Positions 23,771 to 32,151 of a stretch of 32,439 bases of DNA are shown piece by piece. The stretch lies in NCBI GenBank assembly GCA_028691965.1, contig JAQUYE010000031.1, positions 1-32,439 of the forward strand. Reading direction: 5' to 3'. The DNA comes from Paludibacter sp. GTDB taxonomy: Bacteria; Bacteroidota; Bacteroidia; Bacteroidales; Paludibacteraceae. A model generated the notes under the pieces. It was given only the letters and a program-made list of their open reading frames with translations, had not been told where the DNA came from and did not search any database. How positions within the stretch are numbered: position 1 is the stretch's first letter; the number at the start of each line of letters is the position of its first letter. Both the position numbers and the translations under genes were made by a program.

Positions 23771-23850
23771 ATATTATGCTATTGGCGTATTGTTGCCCTA
23801 ATTATTTTAATTAACTCTTATAATATCACTGACTTCAAATCAATTTAATT

Positions 23851-25047
23851 ATGTTTTTATTTGAAAAACGAGTAGATCAATTATTAGCCGAAGATACACT
23901 TCGATTAGTTAACAGTCAGATAAAAGAGAATAAAACCCTTGAATACAAGAGAGATCTAAAGTTTGAAAACAGTGAGGACAAAAGGGAGTTTTTATTTGAT
24001 TTCACATCAATGTATAATACGGATGGGGGTTGTATTATTTATGGCATTGAAGATTTGAAGGATAACAAAAAACAAAACACCGGAATACCCAAAATTCATG
24101 GAATTACTATAGAGAACGAAGATAAACTTTTACAAAAAATTGAAGACACTATCAGATCCAATACAGAACCAAGTATCAACAATATCGGATTTAAAAAGCT
24201 AATAATTAACGATGAAACGGTTCTGGTTATAGGCGTTCCCAAAGGATTGGGTTTACCTTGTATGGTAACTTTCAATCAAACTAACAAATTTTATAAAAGA
24301 CGAAATACCGGCAAATATCCAGTAGATGTATATGAACTAAATCAAATGTTTATGCAAAATATGGTATTAAAAGAAAGCGTGGAAAAATTCAGAGAAGAAA
24401 GAACGAAAAAAGTAATCACAGGTAAGATTCTTCCTAAACTCGACATTAGCACTTCACTTTTTGCGCACATTTTTCCATTTAACTTTGTAAATGAACAAAT
24501 AATTGATTTATCTGGAGTTTACACAAATAGCAAAATCACAGAATGGATGAAACCATTACATGCTACTGGATGGAGTTACATGTATAATCTCGATGGATTT
24601 TTAACATACTGTACAAGGACAGTGGAAGATGAAAACTCATTACAACCAAATCATTATAAAGAAAAAATAATTTCATACAATCAACTTTTAAGAAATGGTA
24701 TTTATGAAATATACTCTTCACACATCATTGCCAAAATAGATAAGCATTTACACCTTTATGAGAATGAACTTAATCGGTCAATTGAAGCGATAAAAAATGG
24801 GCTCTGCGTACTTGAGACGATGAAAATTGAACCTCCATTTTATGTGAGTTATAGTTTGCATGGCTTATTGAACGCAAAACTAATTTACAATGGAAATACG
24901 GTCAGCTCTACCCTGTTTACAACTAATGAAGTATTTCTACCGGCAGTGCTTATTCAAAACTATGATTCAGACATAAAAGAATTGCTGAAACCGGTTTTTG
25001 ATATATTGTGGCAGGCTGTTGGGCTCAATAAAAACACAATAATATAG
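23851..25047 (+). CDS. AlbA_2 (Schlafen-type) domain protein
   Basis: A 398-residue protein. The N-terminal part (about 15-165) is an AlbA_2 domain, also called Schlafen AlbA_2: ESRTLEFK is represented by KENKTLEYKRDL, followed by FDFTSMYNTDGGCIIYGIED, VLVIGVPKG and FYKRRNTGKYPVDVYEL. Such domains bind nucleic acid or nucleotides and occur in regulators and defence proteins. The C-terminal half (about 170-398) is helical and unrecognised. It starts 80 nt after the GIY-YIG-like pseudogene, is followed 64 nt later by the TcmP gene, and is on the same strand. A role with the TcmP pair is possible but rests on position only. Confidence 0.85.
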   Translation: MFLFEKRVDQLLAEDTLRLVNSQIKENKTLEYKRDLKFENSEDKREFLFDFTSMYNTDGGCIIYGIEDLKDNKKQNTGIPKIHGITIENEDKLLQKIEDTIRSNTEPSINNIGFKKLIINDETVLVIGVPKGLGLPCMVTFNQTNKFYKRRNTGKYPVDVYELNQMFMQNMVLKESVEKFREERTKKVITGKILPKLDISTSLFAHIFPFNFVNEQIIDLSGVYTNSKITEWMKPLHATGWSYMYNLDGFLTYCTRTVEDENSLQPNHYKEKIISYNQLLRNGIYEIYSSHIIAKIDKHLHLYENELNRSIEAIKNGLCVLETMKIEPPFYVSYSLHGLLNAKLIYNGNTVSSTLFTTNEVFLPAVLIQNYDSDIKELLKPVFDILWQAVGLNKNTII

Positions 25048-25111
25048 TACGAAACATTTATCAAGATACTATAAACACTCGCCAACCAAGATCACTTAAA
25101 AACACATAACT

Positions 25112-26212
25112 ATGCCTATAAAAGATTTACATGTAAAAGCATTTGACGAAGGGACTATTGTCAAGCTTGAACTATTTGAAGAGTATGCTAAGCAATGGCT
25201 TCCAACTTTTATTATGAGCGAGCATAAGGAAGTCTGGATTTTTGACTTCTTTGCCGGCACTGGTTATGATATCGCAGGCACTGCCGGTAGTTCAATCAGA
25301 ATTTTACGTCAAATTAAGAATCAGATAGGAAACATTTTTCAGCGAAAGATAAAAATCAATGTGTTTTTTAACGAGTATGATGACTACAAATTTGAAGAGC
25401 TTGTTATTTCATGCAATAGGTTTTTAGAGGAAAATAAGGATGTGGCACGGGCGATTAATGTTATATTCAGAAAATGTGATTTTAATGACCTTTTTCATAA
25501 ATGTTTAAGCACTATAAATCAATATCCAAGTTTAGTATATTTGGATCAAAACGGAATAAAATTCATCGCAGACAAATTCATACTTGAACTTGAGAAGACA
25601 AATAAAACCGACTTTTTGTATTATATTTCCTCATCATATTTTTGGAGATTCGGAAGCACAAAAGCATTTAAAAATGTGATTGATATAGATATGGAGAAAG
25701 TAAAGCAAAATCCATATAAATATATTCATGTTGCCATATTGAATCATTTAAAATGCAAATTGCCAAATGAATCAGCGTTATCTTTGTATCCATTTACAAT
25801 AAAAAAACAATCTGGAATGTATGGAGTAATATTTGGCGCAAAACATAAACGAGCAGTGGATAAGTTTTTAAAAACTGTTTGGGATATGAATAAGCTCAAT
25901 GGTGCAGCAAATTTCGATATCGACGACGATAATACTAAGTTACAGTTAGATCTTTTTGATGGAAAGAAATTTAACAAAATTGAAACTTTCGCAATAAAGC
26001 TAAGAGAAAAAGTTCTAAGCGGAAATCTAAAAACTAATGAGGAAATATATAACTTTGCACTCGATGAAGGTCATATCTGTCAACACGCATCACAGGTAAT
26101 AAAAGACATGAAGAAAGAAGGCTTGATTTACTATTGTGAAAAATCGCCCTTGATTAATTATGATCAAATTTACAAGAATCGAAGAATTATTGAATTTAAA
26201 CTTATACGATAA
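25112..26212 (+). CDS. tcmP: three-Cys-motif partner protein TcmP
   Basis: A 366-residue protein that matches the TcmP family: KAFDEGTIVKLELFEEYAKQ (the usual T-x-x-K-h-x-h-h-xx-Y start), WIFDFFAGTGYDIAGTAGSS (a glycine loop like a Rossmann methyltransferase fold), VFFNEYDD, YLDQNGIKF (the D-P-x-G segment in a variant form) and FLYYISSSYFWRF. Members occur next to three-Cys-motif proteins of the Gp37/Gp68 (DUF5131) family, which is exactly the next gene, 4 nt downstream. Their joint biochemical role is not established. Here they sit in an island with a toxin-antitoxin pair and restriction genes, which suggests phage defence (inference). Confidence 0.88.
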   Translation: MPIKDLHVKAFDEGTIVKLELFEEYAKQWLPTFIMSEHKEVWIFDFFAGTGYDIAGTAGSSIRILRQIKNQIGNIFQRKIKINVFFNEYDDYKFEELVISCNRFLEENKDVARAINVIFRKCDFNDLFHKCLSTINQYPSLVYLDQNGIKFIADKFILELEKTNKTDFLYYISSSYFWRFGSTKAFKNVIDIDMEKVKQNPYKYIHVAILNHLKCKLPNESALSLYPFTIKKQSGMYGVIFGAKHKRAVDKFLKTVWDMNKLNGAANFDIDDDNTKLQLDLFDGKKFNKIETFAIKLREKVLSGNLKTNEEIYNFALDEGHICQHASQVIKDMKKEGLIYYCEKSPLINYDQIYKNRRIIEFKLIR

Positions 26213-26216
26213 CGCC

Positions 26217-26942
26217 ATGAAAACCACCAAAATAGAATGGACCGACAAAACCTGGAATCCTATAACCGGATGCACCAAACATTCCTCTGGTTGTGCGAAT
26301 TGTTATGCTGAAGTGATGTCGCGCAGATTAAAAGCAATGGGATTGAAAAAATACGCCAACGCTTTCGACCTCACCCTGCACGAAGATACTTTAAATGAAC
26401 CATTATCATGGAAGAAACCCCATGTGATATTTGTATGTTCCATGAGCGACTTGTTTCACGGCGGGGTGCCTTTCGAATTTATTGATAAAATAATGGATAC
26501 CATCCGGGCAACTCCACATCACCGGTATCAGTTGCTAACAAAAAGGGCCGAACGTATGGCTGAGTACTTCAGCACAAGAGAAGTGCCTGCCAATGCGTGG
26601 CTGGGTGTTACCTGTGAGTCGTCGACTGTGAAGTTCAGAATAGATGCTTTGCGTGAATTAAACGCAACCATCAAATTTTTGTCGTGCGAACCACTGATTG
26701 ATGCATTGGGAGAAATGAATCTGAGCGGTATCGACTGGGTAATTGTTGGAGGCGAAAGCGGACCTAAAGCCCGACCCATGAAAGAAGAATGGGTGCTGCA
26801 AATTCAGGCACAATGCGAGAAACAGGGCTCTACCTTCTTCTTCAAACAATGGGGTACCTGGGGCAGCGATGGCGTGAAACGGAATAAACATGCCAATGGA
26901 AAAATGCTGAAGGGGAAGGTGTGGCAGGCAATGCCAGCTTGA
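26217..26942 (+). CDS. DUF5131 / phage Gp37-Gp68-family three-Cys-motif protein
   Basis: A 241-residue protein with the family's radical-SAM-like cysteine motif, GCTKHSSGCANCYAE (C19, C26, C29), right after MKTTKIEWTDKTWNPITG. HVIFVCSMSDLFHGGVP, YQLLTKRAERMAEYF, NAWLGVTCES, FLSCEPLIDAL, DWVIVGGESGPKARPM and FFFKQWGTWG follow, all typical. The CX6CX2C spacing differs from the common CX3CX2C, but the barrel-like layout suggests an Fe-S enzyme related to radical SAM and spore-photoproduct-lyase-like proteins. The ATG at 26217 is chosen because it lies 4 nt after tcmP and gives the family N-terminus. It forms a two-gene unit with tcmP. Confidence 0.9.
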   Translation: MKTTKIEWTDKTWNPITGCTKHSSGCANCYAEVMSRRLKAMGLKKYANAFDLTLHEDTLNEPLSWKKPHVIFVCSMSDLFHGGVPFEFIDKIMDTIRATPHHRYQLLTKRAERMAEYFSTREVPANAWLGVTCESSTVKFRIDALRELNATIKFLSCEPLIDALGEMNLSGIDWVIVGGESGPKARPMKEEWVLQIQAQCEKQGSTFFFKQWGTWGSDGVKRNKHANGKMLKGKVWQAMPA

Positions 26943-27167
26943 AATTGACACATTTGATCAGCAGAAACACTCCAAAACTCAGCAATCCTCTACTAAAATT
27001 CAAAAAAAATACATTTTGCGCGTAAAGTATTCACGGATGTAGAAAATAATTTATTTTTGTAGTTCAACTTAAGGTCACATTACCTTTCATTTCTACAAGA
27101 ACGAATGCGTTTCTGATACCCAATCTACCCCAAATTTTATACCGCATGCTAAGCAACTAAAAAAGCT

Positions 27168-27175
27168 TATTTTTG
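27168..27175 (+). promoter_or_regulatory. putative -7 box upstream of the Fic remnant
   Basis: TATTTTTG matches TAnnTTTG, 57 nt before the Fic ATG. A second match, TATTTTTG, is at 27052-27059. No -33 element was recognised. The 290 nt from 26943 to 27232 hold no other recognisable feature. Confidence 0.35.
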
Positions 27176-27232
27176 CGCTATCAAAAAGACAATCGCAATA
27201 CCAATAGAGTAACATATTTAAACCGCCGGGGC

Positions 27233-27771
27233 ATGACATCGAAGTATCAACCGCCATTTAGCATTAGTGCAAAATCCATTAACCTGATTGCCGAAATTTC
27301 GGCACAAATTGAACGCTATGCCATCCGCATGGAGCAGGAAGACGGGTTGATGTTGCGTAAAATTAACCGGATAAAAACCATTCATGGCTCGTTAGCCATT
27401 GAAGGAAACAAACTTTCTGAAAGCATGATTACTGAAATCATTGAAGGTAAACATGTCGTAGCTCCTTTGCGGGAAATTCAGGAGGTTAGAAACGCTATTA
27501 AAACGTACGATGCATTTTTCATTATGAATTTGAATTTATCCATCCGTTTCTTGATGGAAACGGACTAATTGGAAGACTGTGGCAATCGCTTATTCTCACT
27601 CAATTGCACCCGATTCTTGAACATTTACCGGTAGAAAATATCGTTTTTCAGAACCAACAGAATTACTATGATGCTATAAGCCAAAGCAGTATTGCCACCG
27701 ATTGCGGTGTTTTTATTGAGTTTATGCTTCAGGAAATTCTCACAACACTCAAAAACAGACAAGGGGATTAA
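27233..27771 (+). pseudogene. Fic-family protein, inactivated by a large internal deletion
   Basis: The N-terminal part is typical Fic: IHGSLAIEGNKLSESMITEI (an S-x-x-x-E-G inhibitory-helix motif), then VVAPLREIQEVRNAIKTYDAF. Immediately after, the reading frame shifts and the sequence reads EFEFIHPFLDGNGLIGRLWQ, the Fic active-site loop, in another frame. Roughly 80-90 residues that normally lie between are missing, so a deletion joined the two parts near 27525. The loop also reads HPFLDGNG-L-IGR, where the family has Arg at the L. The reading continues to PVENIVFQNQQNYYDA and ends at TAA 27769-27771. The ATG at 27233 starts a normal N-terminus. Fic enzymes transfer AMP to target proteins; this copy cannot. 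Confidence 0.88.
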
Positions 27772-27912
27772 TTAGACAAACACATAGCCAAACTACAGGA
27801 AATGAATTAAAAATTATTTGTTGGCGCGCCGAAAACGGGTGGGTATTATTTAAAAACTGAACTCCCCTGAAAGGACTCAAATCTTATTTCCAGAACTTGC
27901 GGTGCATCATGA

Positions 27913-28047
27913 TTGTTTGCAAAACCTTTAATCATTAAAAACAATTCCTCCTCCCCCGAAACCATTGCAGAAGCGGGTATCTCGTACTGCCTGAAATCAG
28001 ATGAAGAGTTGGAAGCAAATGAACTGTTGAATGAGTTAAACGACTAA
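27913..28047 (+). pseudogene. possible C-terminal fragment of a glycosyltransferase (very tentative)
   Basis: A 44-residue open stretch without a start codon reads FAKPLIIKNNSSSPETIAEA then GISYCLKSDEELEANELL and ends LNELND. K-P-(L/V)-I...N-x-S-S-x-P-E and A-G-I are the pattern near the end of family-4 glycosyltransferases. It is too short to be certain. The rest of the 438-nt gap from 27772 to 28209 holds only A/T-rich sequence and the hsdM promoter box. Confidence 0.25.
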
Positions 28048-28184
28048 AACCAGGGCACGTAACACAAACATTCATCAATTGAGTTAATGATTAAGAAAAG
28101 AACTGCCAGCACTAATACATAGCATATTCGGCCAATTCCAAAAGAGAAAAATGATAAGGATAGGGATAAGCAATAATTTTTATT

Positions 28185-28192
28185 TATCTTTG
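28185..28192 (+). promoter_or_regulatory. putative -7 box of the type I restriction locus
   Basis: TATCTTTG matches TAnnTTTG, 17 nt before the hsdM ATG. No clear TTG lies at the -33 position. Confidence 0.5.
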
Positions 28193-28209
28193 AACATCAA
28201 TTTTATACT

Positions 28210-29718
28210 ATGGATCAGGAACTTGAAAAAACTCTTTGGGCTACTGCCGATAAGCTGCGAAATAACATGGATGCAGCAGAATATAAACACATTGTATTAG
28301 GATTAATTTTTCTAAAGTATATTTCGGATAGTTTTGAGCAACTACATGATAAACTCAAAGCCGACAAACTTTCCGACCCCGAAGATAAAGACGAATACCT
28401 GGCCGAGAATGTGTTTTATGTCCCACCTACTGCAAGATGGAGTTACTTACAACACCAAAGAGCAAAACTACCCACTATAGGCAAGGACATTGACGATGCA
28501 ATGGATGCAATCGAGAAAGACAATCCATCCCTAAAAGGTGTGTTGCCAAAAGATTATGCTCGTCCTTCATTAGACAAAAAACGACTGGGCGAATTAGTCG
28601 ATTTAATTGGAAATGTAGGTTTCAATCAACCGGGCCACAACAGCAAAGATCTTTTAGGCCGGGTTTACGAATATTTCTTAGGTATGTTTGCCGATGCAGA
28701 GGGTAAACGTGGAGGTCAGTTCTACACACCCGAAAGTATTGTAAAACTATTGGTCGAAATGCTCGAACCATACAACGGTCGTATTTATGATGGCTGCTGT
28801 GGCAGTGGTGGTATGTTTGTACAAAGTGAGAAGTTCCTGCAGGCACATGGTGGCAAAATTGGTGATATTGCAGTTTACGGACAAGAAAGCAATCCAACCA
28901 CTTACCGTTTGGCCAAAATGAATTTAGCAATTCGTGGTATCGATGCTAAGATTGAATTGGGCGACACCTTCCACAACGATAAACATAAAGACCTGAAAGC
29001 GGATTACATTCTTGCAAACCCTCCATTCAACATCTCCGATTGGGGTGGTGAGCAGTTGCAGGACAGCCACCTGTGGAAATATGGTGTACCACCGGCAGGC
29101 AATGCCAACTATGCATGGCTTCAGCTTTTTATCAATAAGTTAAGTCCAGCCGGAACAGCTGGTATTGTATTAGCCAATGGCTCTATGACAACCAACACCG
29201 GTTCAGAGGGCGAAATCCGCAAACAGCTAATCACAGCAGGTTTAGTTGATTGTATGGTTGCTCTTCCCACTCAACTTTTCTTCAACACACAAATCCCCGC
29301 TTGTCTATGGTTTTTGGCTCGCAATCGCCAAAACCACAACCTAAGAGAACGAAGTAACGAAATTCTTTTCATTGATGCCCGAAAAATTGGCTCAATGACA
29401 AGTCGGAAAAATAAAGCATTTTCTGACGATGATATTGCCAAAATCTCGGATGTATATCACAACTGGCGACGTATTGATGGAAACTACGAAGATATTCAGG
29501 GTTTCTGCAAGGCTGCTACACTTGCCGAAGTTGAAGCCAATAATTATGTACTGACACCGGGCAGATACGTTGGAACAGAGGAAGTAGAGGACGACGGCAT
29601 CTCGTTTGAAGAAAAAGTAACAGCTCTGTCTGAAAGTTTGAAAAGCCATTTTGAAAAGTCCATTGAGTTACAGGAAAGAATTAAAAACAATCTTCTCAAA
29701 GTTGGTATAAAATTATGA
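28210..29718 (+). CDS. hsdM: type I restriction-modification DNA methyltransferase subunit
   Basis: The N6-adenine methyltransferase subunit that, with HsdS, modifies the target and, with HsdR, cuts unmodified DNA. It has 502 residues. The HsdM N-terminal helical domain covers about 5-150. The methyltransferase domain starts with [18 protein letters not shown] (168-185), then [10 protein letters not shown] (194-203, SAM-binding motif I with Gly where Pro is usual). The catalytic NPPF is at 270-273. It appears complete. The stop TGA overlaps the ATG of the next short gene (ATGA). No hsdR is in the window. The paired HsdS is interrupted by an IS, so the system is probably not functional in its original specificity. 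Confidence 0.95.
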   Translation: MDQELEKTLWATADKLRNNMDAAEYKHIVLGLIFLKYISDSFEQLHDKLKADKLSDPEDKDEYLAENVFYVPPTARWSYLQHQRAKLPTIGKDIDDAMDAIEKDNPSLKGVLPKDYARPSLDKKRLGELVDLIGNVGFNQPGHNSKDLLGRVYEYFLGMFADAEGKRGGQFYTPESIVKLLVEMLEPYNGRIYDGCCGSGGMFVQSEKFLQAHGGKIGDIAVYGQESNPTTYRLAKMNLAIRGIDAKIELGDTFHNDKHKDLKADYILANPPFNISDWGGEQLQDSHLWKYGVPPAGNANYAWLQLFINKLSPAGTAGIVLANGSMTTNTGSEGEIRKQLITAGLVDCMVALPTQLFFNTQIPACLWFLARNRQNHNLRERSNEILFIDARKIGSMTSRKNKAFSDDDIAKISDVYHNWRRIDGNYEDIQGFCKAATLAEVEANNYVLTPGRYVGTEEVEDDGISFEEKVTALSESLKSHFEKSIELQERIKNNLLKVGIKL

Positions 29719-29882
29719 ACAATTGGCAAGAAGATAGCAGCATAGATTTCAAAAGTTTAAGGCTGGTAATCGGAAAAAATTCAGATGTACCAAATTTGGC
29801 TGAAACTTGTGTTTGTTTTGCAAATGACCAAGGTGGAACTATGGCAAAACAGGGAAAAATTTCAAACCGAAGTTGCGGATAA
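29715..29882 (+). pseudogene. truncated AlbA_2 domain gene following hsdM
   Basis: Starting at the ATG inside the hsdM stop (ATGA), it gives 55 residues: [20 protein letters not shown], then ETCVCFANDQGGT, after which MAKQGKISNRSCG and a stop follow. The first part matches the start of AlbA_2/Schlafen-type proteins (E-x-x-x-IDFKS ... CAFAN-x-x-GG). These are encoded in this place, between hsdM and hsdS, in many Bacteroidota type I loci (from memory). The domain breaks off where I-x-I-G-I should follow, so a deletion has removed most of it. Confidence 0.7.
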
Positions 29883-29940
29883 AAATCGGGTCTATTTGAC
29901 AATCCAAAAAAAAACAAATGAAAAATAAATCCATAAACAA

Positions 29941-29967
29941 AATTGAATATACAATTGATATTCAATT
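29941..29967 (+). promoter_or_regulatory. A/T-rich inverted repeat before the DUF262-HNH gene
   Basis: AATTGAATAT (29941-29950) and ATATTCAATT (29958-29967) are perfect 10-bp arms with a 7-nt centre ACAATTG. It lies 67 nt before the DUF262 ATG, and a near-match to a promoter box (TATTTTG) follows. It may be an operator or a weak terminator of the upstream unit. Confidence 0.45.
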
Positions 29968-30034
29968 GTTTATTTTGCTTTTGAGTACATGTAAATGAAA
30001 ACTAAAACTGAAAATAAATTTCTAAATAATATTT

Positions 30035-31399
30035 ATGGACGACCAATATCTAACACAAGAAGAAGAACAGGAAATCTCACTACACACTGAAGAAGAGGAT
30101 GGAGAATTAAACATAGAAACCGACAAAAGAAAACTTATCTGGCAAGCTAAGGATTTCTCAATTCGTGAATTCCACACTATGAAAAACGATGGAGAATTAA
30201 TGCTTCAGCCTCTATATCAAAGAAATTTTGTTGCTACTGACCAAATTGCAAGTAAACTTATAGAATCGATACTTTTAGATGTTCCGATTCCTGTAATTTA
30301 TTTAGCTGAAGAAATGGATGGAAACCTCTCTGTTATTGATGGCCAACAAAGATTGACTTCATTTTTATCGTTTGTTGAAGGCAGCTTCCCTGATGGCAGA
30401 CCATTCAAACTTTCAAGTTTAAAGGTATTACCAGAGCTAAACAGAAAGCTTTACAAAGAATTAGATGAAGAGCAGAAAAAGAAAATTAGAAATACAACGA
30501 TTCATTCTATTATCATTAAACGAGAATCTGATCCAGATATTAAATTTGAGATTTTCGAAAGATTAAATACAGGTTCTACCAAATTAAATGAAGACGAAAT
30601 CCGTAACACGGTTTATCGAGGTAGGTACATACAATTATTGGCTGAATTAAGTGAAAACCCAACTTTCCACCAATTAATCAAAAAAGACAACTTCAAAAAA
30701 CGAATGATTTATAGAGGTATGGTATTGCGCTTCCTTGCCATTTCCGAAAAATCATACCTCAATTACAAATCTTCGATGAAGCAATTTTGCAACAAAGAAC
30801 TTAGAGATAATCGCAATTTAACAACTGAAAAGTCCAAGGAATATAAAGCACGTTTTGAACATTGTTTGGATTTGGTTAAAATCGTTTTTGGCGACAACGC
30901 TTTCAGAAGATATATGCCAAGTAGTAACAAAGGAGAGCCAGGAAACTGGGCAGCTGGTCAGATTAATATGGGGTTATTCGATTTACAAATGGTTGGTTTT
31001 GCAAATTACTCAAAAAGTGATGTGCTTTCAAAAGCAGATGCTATAAGAGAGGAACTGTTAAATTTAATGATTTGTGATAGTTCTTTCCAAGAAGTGATCA
31101 CACTCCAAACTTCGAATACGGACTACCTTCGCAAAAGATTCCGCATTTACATGGACATGTTAGATCGTGTTATTGGTGATGCAAATTACAAACAACGCAA
31201 TTTCCCATATTCCCTAAAAGAAGAACTTTTTAGTGAAAACCCATATTGTGCTATTTCTAAACAAAAGATTCTAGCCATTGAAGATGCTGAAGTAGATCAT
31301 ATTTTACCTTACTCAAAGGGAGGATTAACAGAAAGAGAAAATGCACAATTAGTTTTGCGTTATTTTAATAGAGCCAAAAAAGATAAAATTGAAGAATAA
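30035..31399 (+). CDS. DUF262 domain protein with C-terminal HNH nuclease motif
   Basis: A 454-residue protein. An acidic N-terminus is followed by a DUF262 domain (about 35-250) with LQPLYQRNFV, SILLDVPIPVIYL and the ParB-like IDGQQRLTSF (DGQQR at 102-106), then KFEIFERLNTGSTKLNEDEI. A long helical middle leads to a C-terminal HNH: NPYCAISKQKI, VDHILPYSKGG (H422) and ENAQLVLRYFNRAKKDK (N436, N445). DUF262 plus HNH nucleases include GmrS/GmrD-type modification-dependent and SspE-type phosphorothioation-linked defence enzymes, so a nuclease active on phage DNA is likely. It lies inside the hsdM-hsdS locus, with a small gene 2 nt downstream. Confidence 0.9.
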   Translation: MDDQYLTQEEEQEISLHTEEEDGELNIETDKRKLIWQAKDFSIREFHTMKNDGELMLQPLYQRNFVATDQIASKLIESILLDVPIPVIYLAEEMDGNLSVIDGQQRLTSFLSFVEGSFPDGRPFKLSSLKVLPELNRKLYKELDEEQKKKIRNTTIHSIIIKRESDPDIKFEIFERLNTGSTKLNEDEIRNTVYRGRYIQLLAELSENPTFHQLIKKDNFKKRMIYRGMVLRFLAISEKSYLNYKSSMKQFCNKELRDNRNLTTEKSKEYKARFEHCLDLVKIVFGDNAFRRYMPSSNKGEPGNWAAGQINMGLFDLQMVGFANYSKSDVLSKADAIREELLNLMICDSSFQEVITLQTSNTDYLRKRFRIYMDMLDRVIGDANYKQRNFPYSLKEELFSENPYCAISKQKILAIEDAEVDHILPYSKGGLTERENAQLVLRYFNRAKKDKIEE

Positions 31400-31401
31400 T
31401 T

Positions 31402-31900
31402 ATGACCCTTAGCCCCGCTCAAATAACAGAACTCAAAGCAATGATAAATTCTACATTGCAGCAACTCTACAATACCGATATATCATTAATTGACCGCCAT
31501 GCACATGAGCGTTCAATAGCATTTCGATTTGGGATGTACTTTGCGGCTTCAGTTCGAGCTTCAAGCTTTGCAGGTGATAATATCACAATAGATTTTGACT
31601 ACAATCGTAATGATAATAATGTAAAACATTTAGAGGAGTTTAATAGAAGGCATGGTGTTTTTCCAGACTTAATATTGCACCACAGAGGCTTTAATGATGT
31701 AAATATTCTAGTTATTGAATTTAAGGGGGGGGTAGAATAATCAACCAAATGGACGATTAGCAGATTTCAGGAAGCTATGTGAATTTACACACCCTGAGAG
31801 AAATGTTTATCAATACGGTTTAGGTGCATTTGTTGATTTAAATACAATTTACGCCAACACCCAAATAACTTATTTTATTAATGGAGAGCAAGAGCAATGA
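31402..31900 (+). pseudogene. gene of unknown family between DUF262-HNH and hsdS, split by a lesion at a G8 tract
   Basis: The first 112 residues run from the ATG at 31402 (MTLSPAQITELKAMINSTLQ, HAHERSIAFRFGMYFAA, FPDLILHHRGFNDVNILVIE) to a stop at 31738-31740 just after FKGGVE. In another frame the same protein continues: NNQPNGRLADFRKLCEFTHP, ERNVYQYGLGAFVDLNTIYA and TQITYFINGEQEQ, with a TGA (31898-31900) overlapping the hsdS ATG. The break lies at a run of eight G (31725-31732). In the frame that continues, a TAG stands next to it where relatives would have Trp. I recall intact relatives of about 165 residues in Bacteroidota restriction islands, with no known function. Confidence 0.75.
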
Positions 31901-32151
31901 GCGAGTGGAAAGAATATAAAATAGGAGAACTTGTAACTTTTCAACGAGGACATGATTTACCTCGTTCTGAAATGTATCATGGAACTTATCCGGTAGCAGG
32001 TTCAAATTCTATTATTGGTTATCATAATAAATTTACTACAAAAGGTCCAGGTGTTACTATAGGCAGAAGTGGAAATATCGGGAATCCACAGTTACATAAA
32101 GAAGACTTTTGGGCGCATAATACAACATTGTGTAAGCTCCCCCAAAAATAG
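31897..32151 (+). pseudogene. hsdS: type I restriction specificity subunit, truncated by an IS
   Basis: HsdS recognises DNA through two target-recognition domains. Here only the first part of domain 1 is left: MSEWKEYKIGELVTFQRGHD, then YPVAGSNSIIGYHNKFTTKG and VTIGRSGNIGNPQLHKEDFW followed by AHNTTL. The typical reading then stops and continues CKLPQK into IS sequence with a stop at 32151. A complete HsdS has about 400 residues. The start overlaps the stop of the preceding broken gene (ATGA). The IS3-family element lies from about 32131. The rest of hsdS may lie beyond the right edge. Confidence 0.88.

Noticed and set aside
31725..31732. Phase-variable G tract switching the gene on and off
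   Set aside because: Adding or removing G's does not open a full frame: one frame meets TAG at once and the other stops within about 11 codons. More than slippage is needed.
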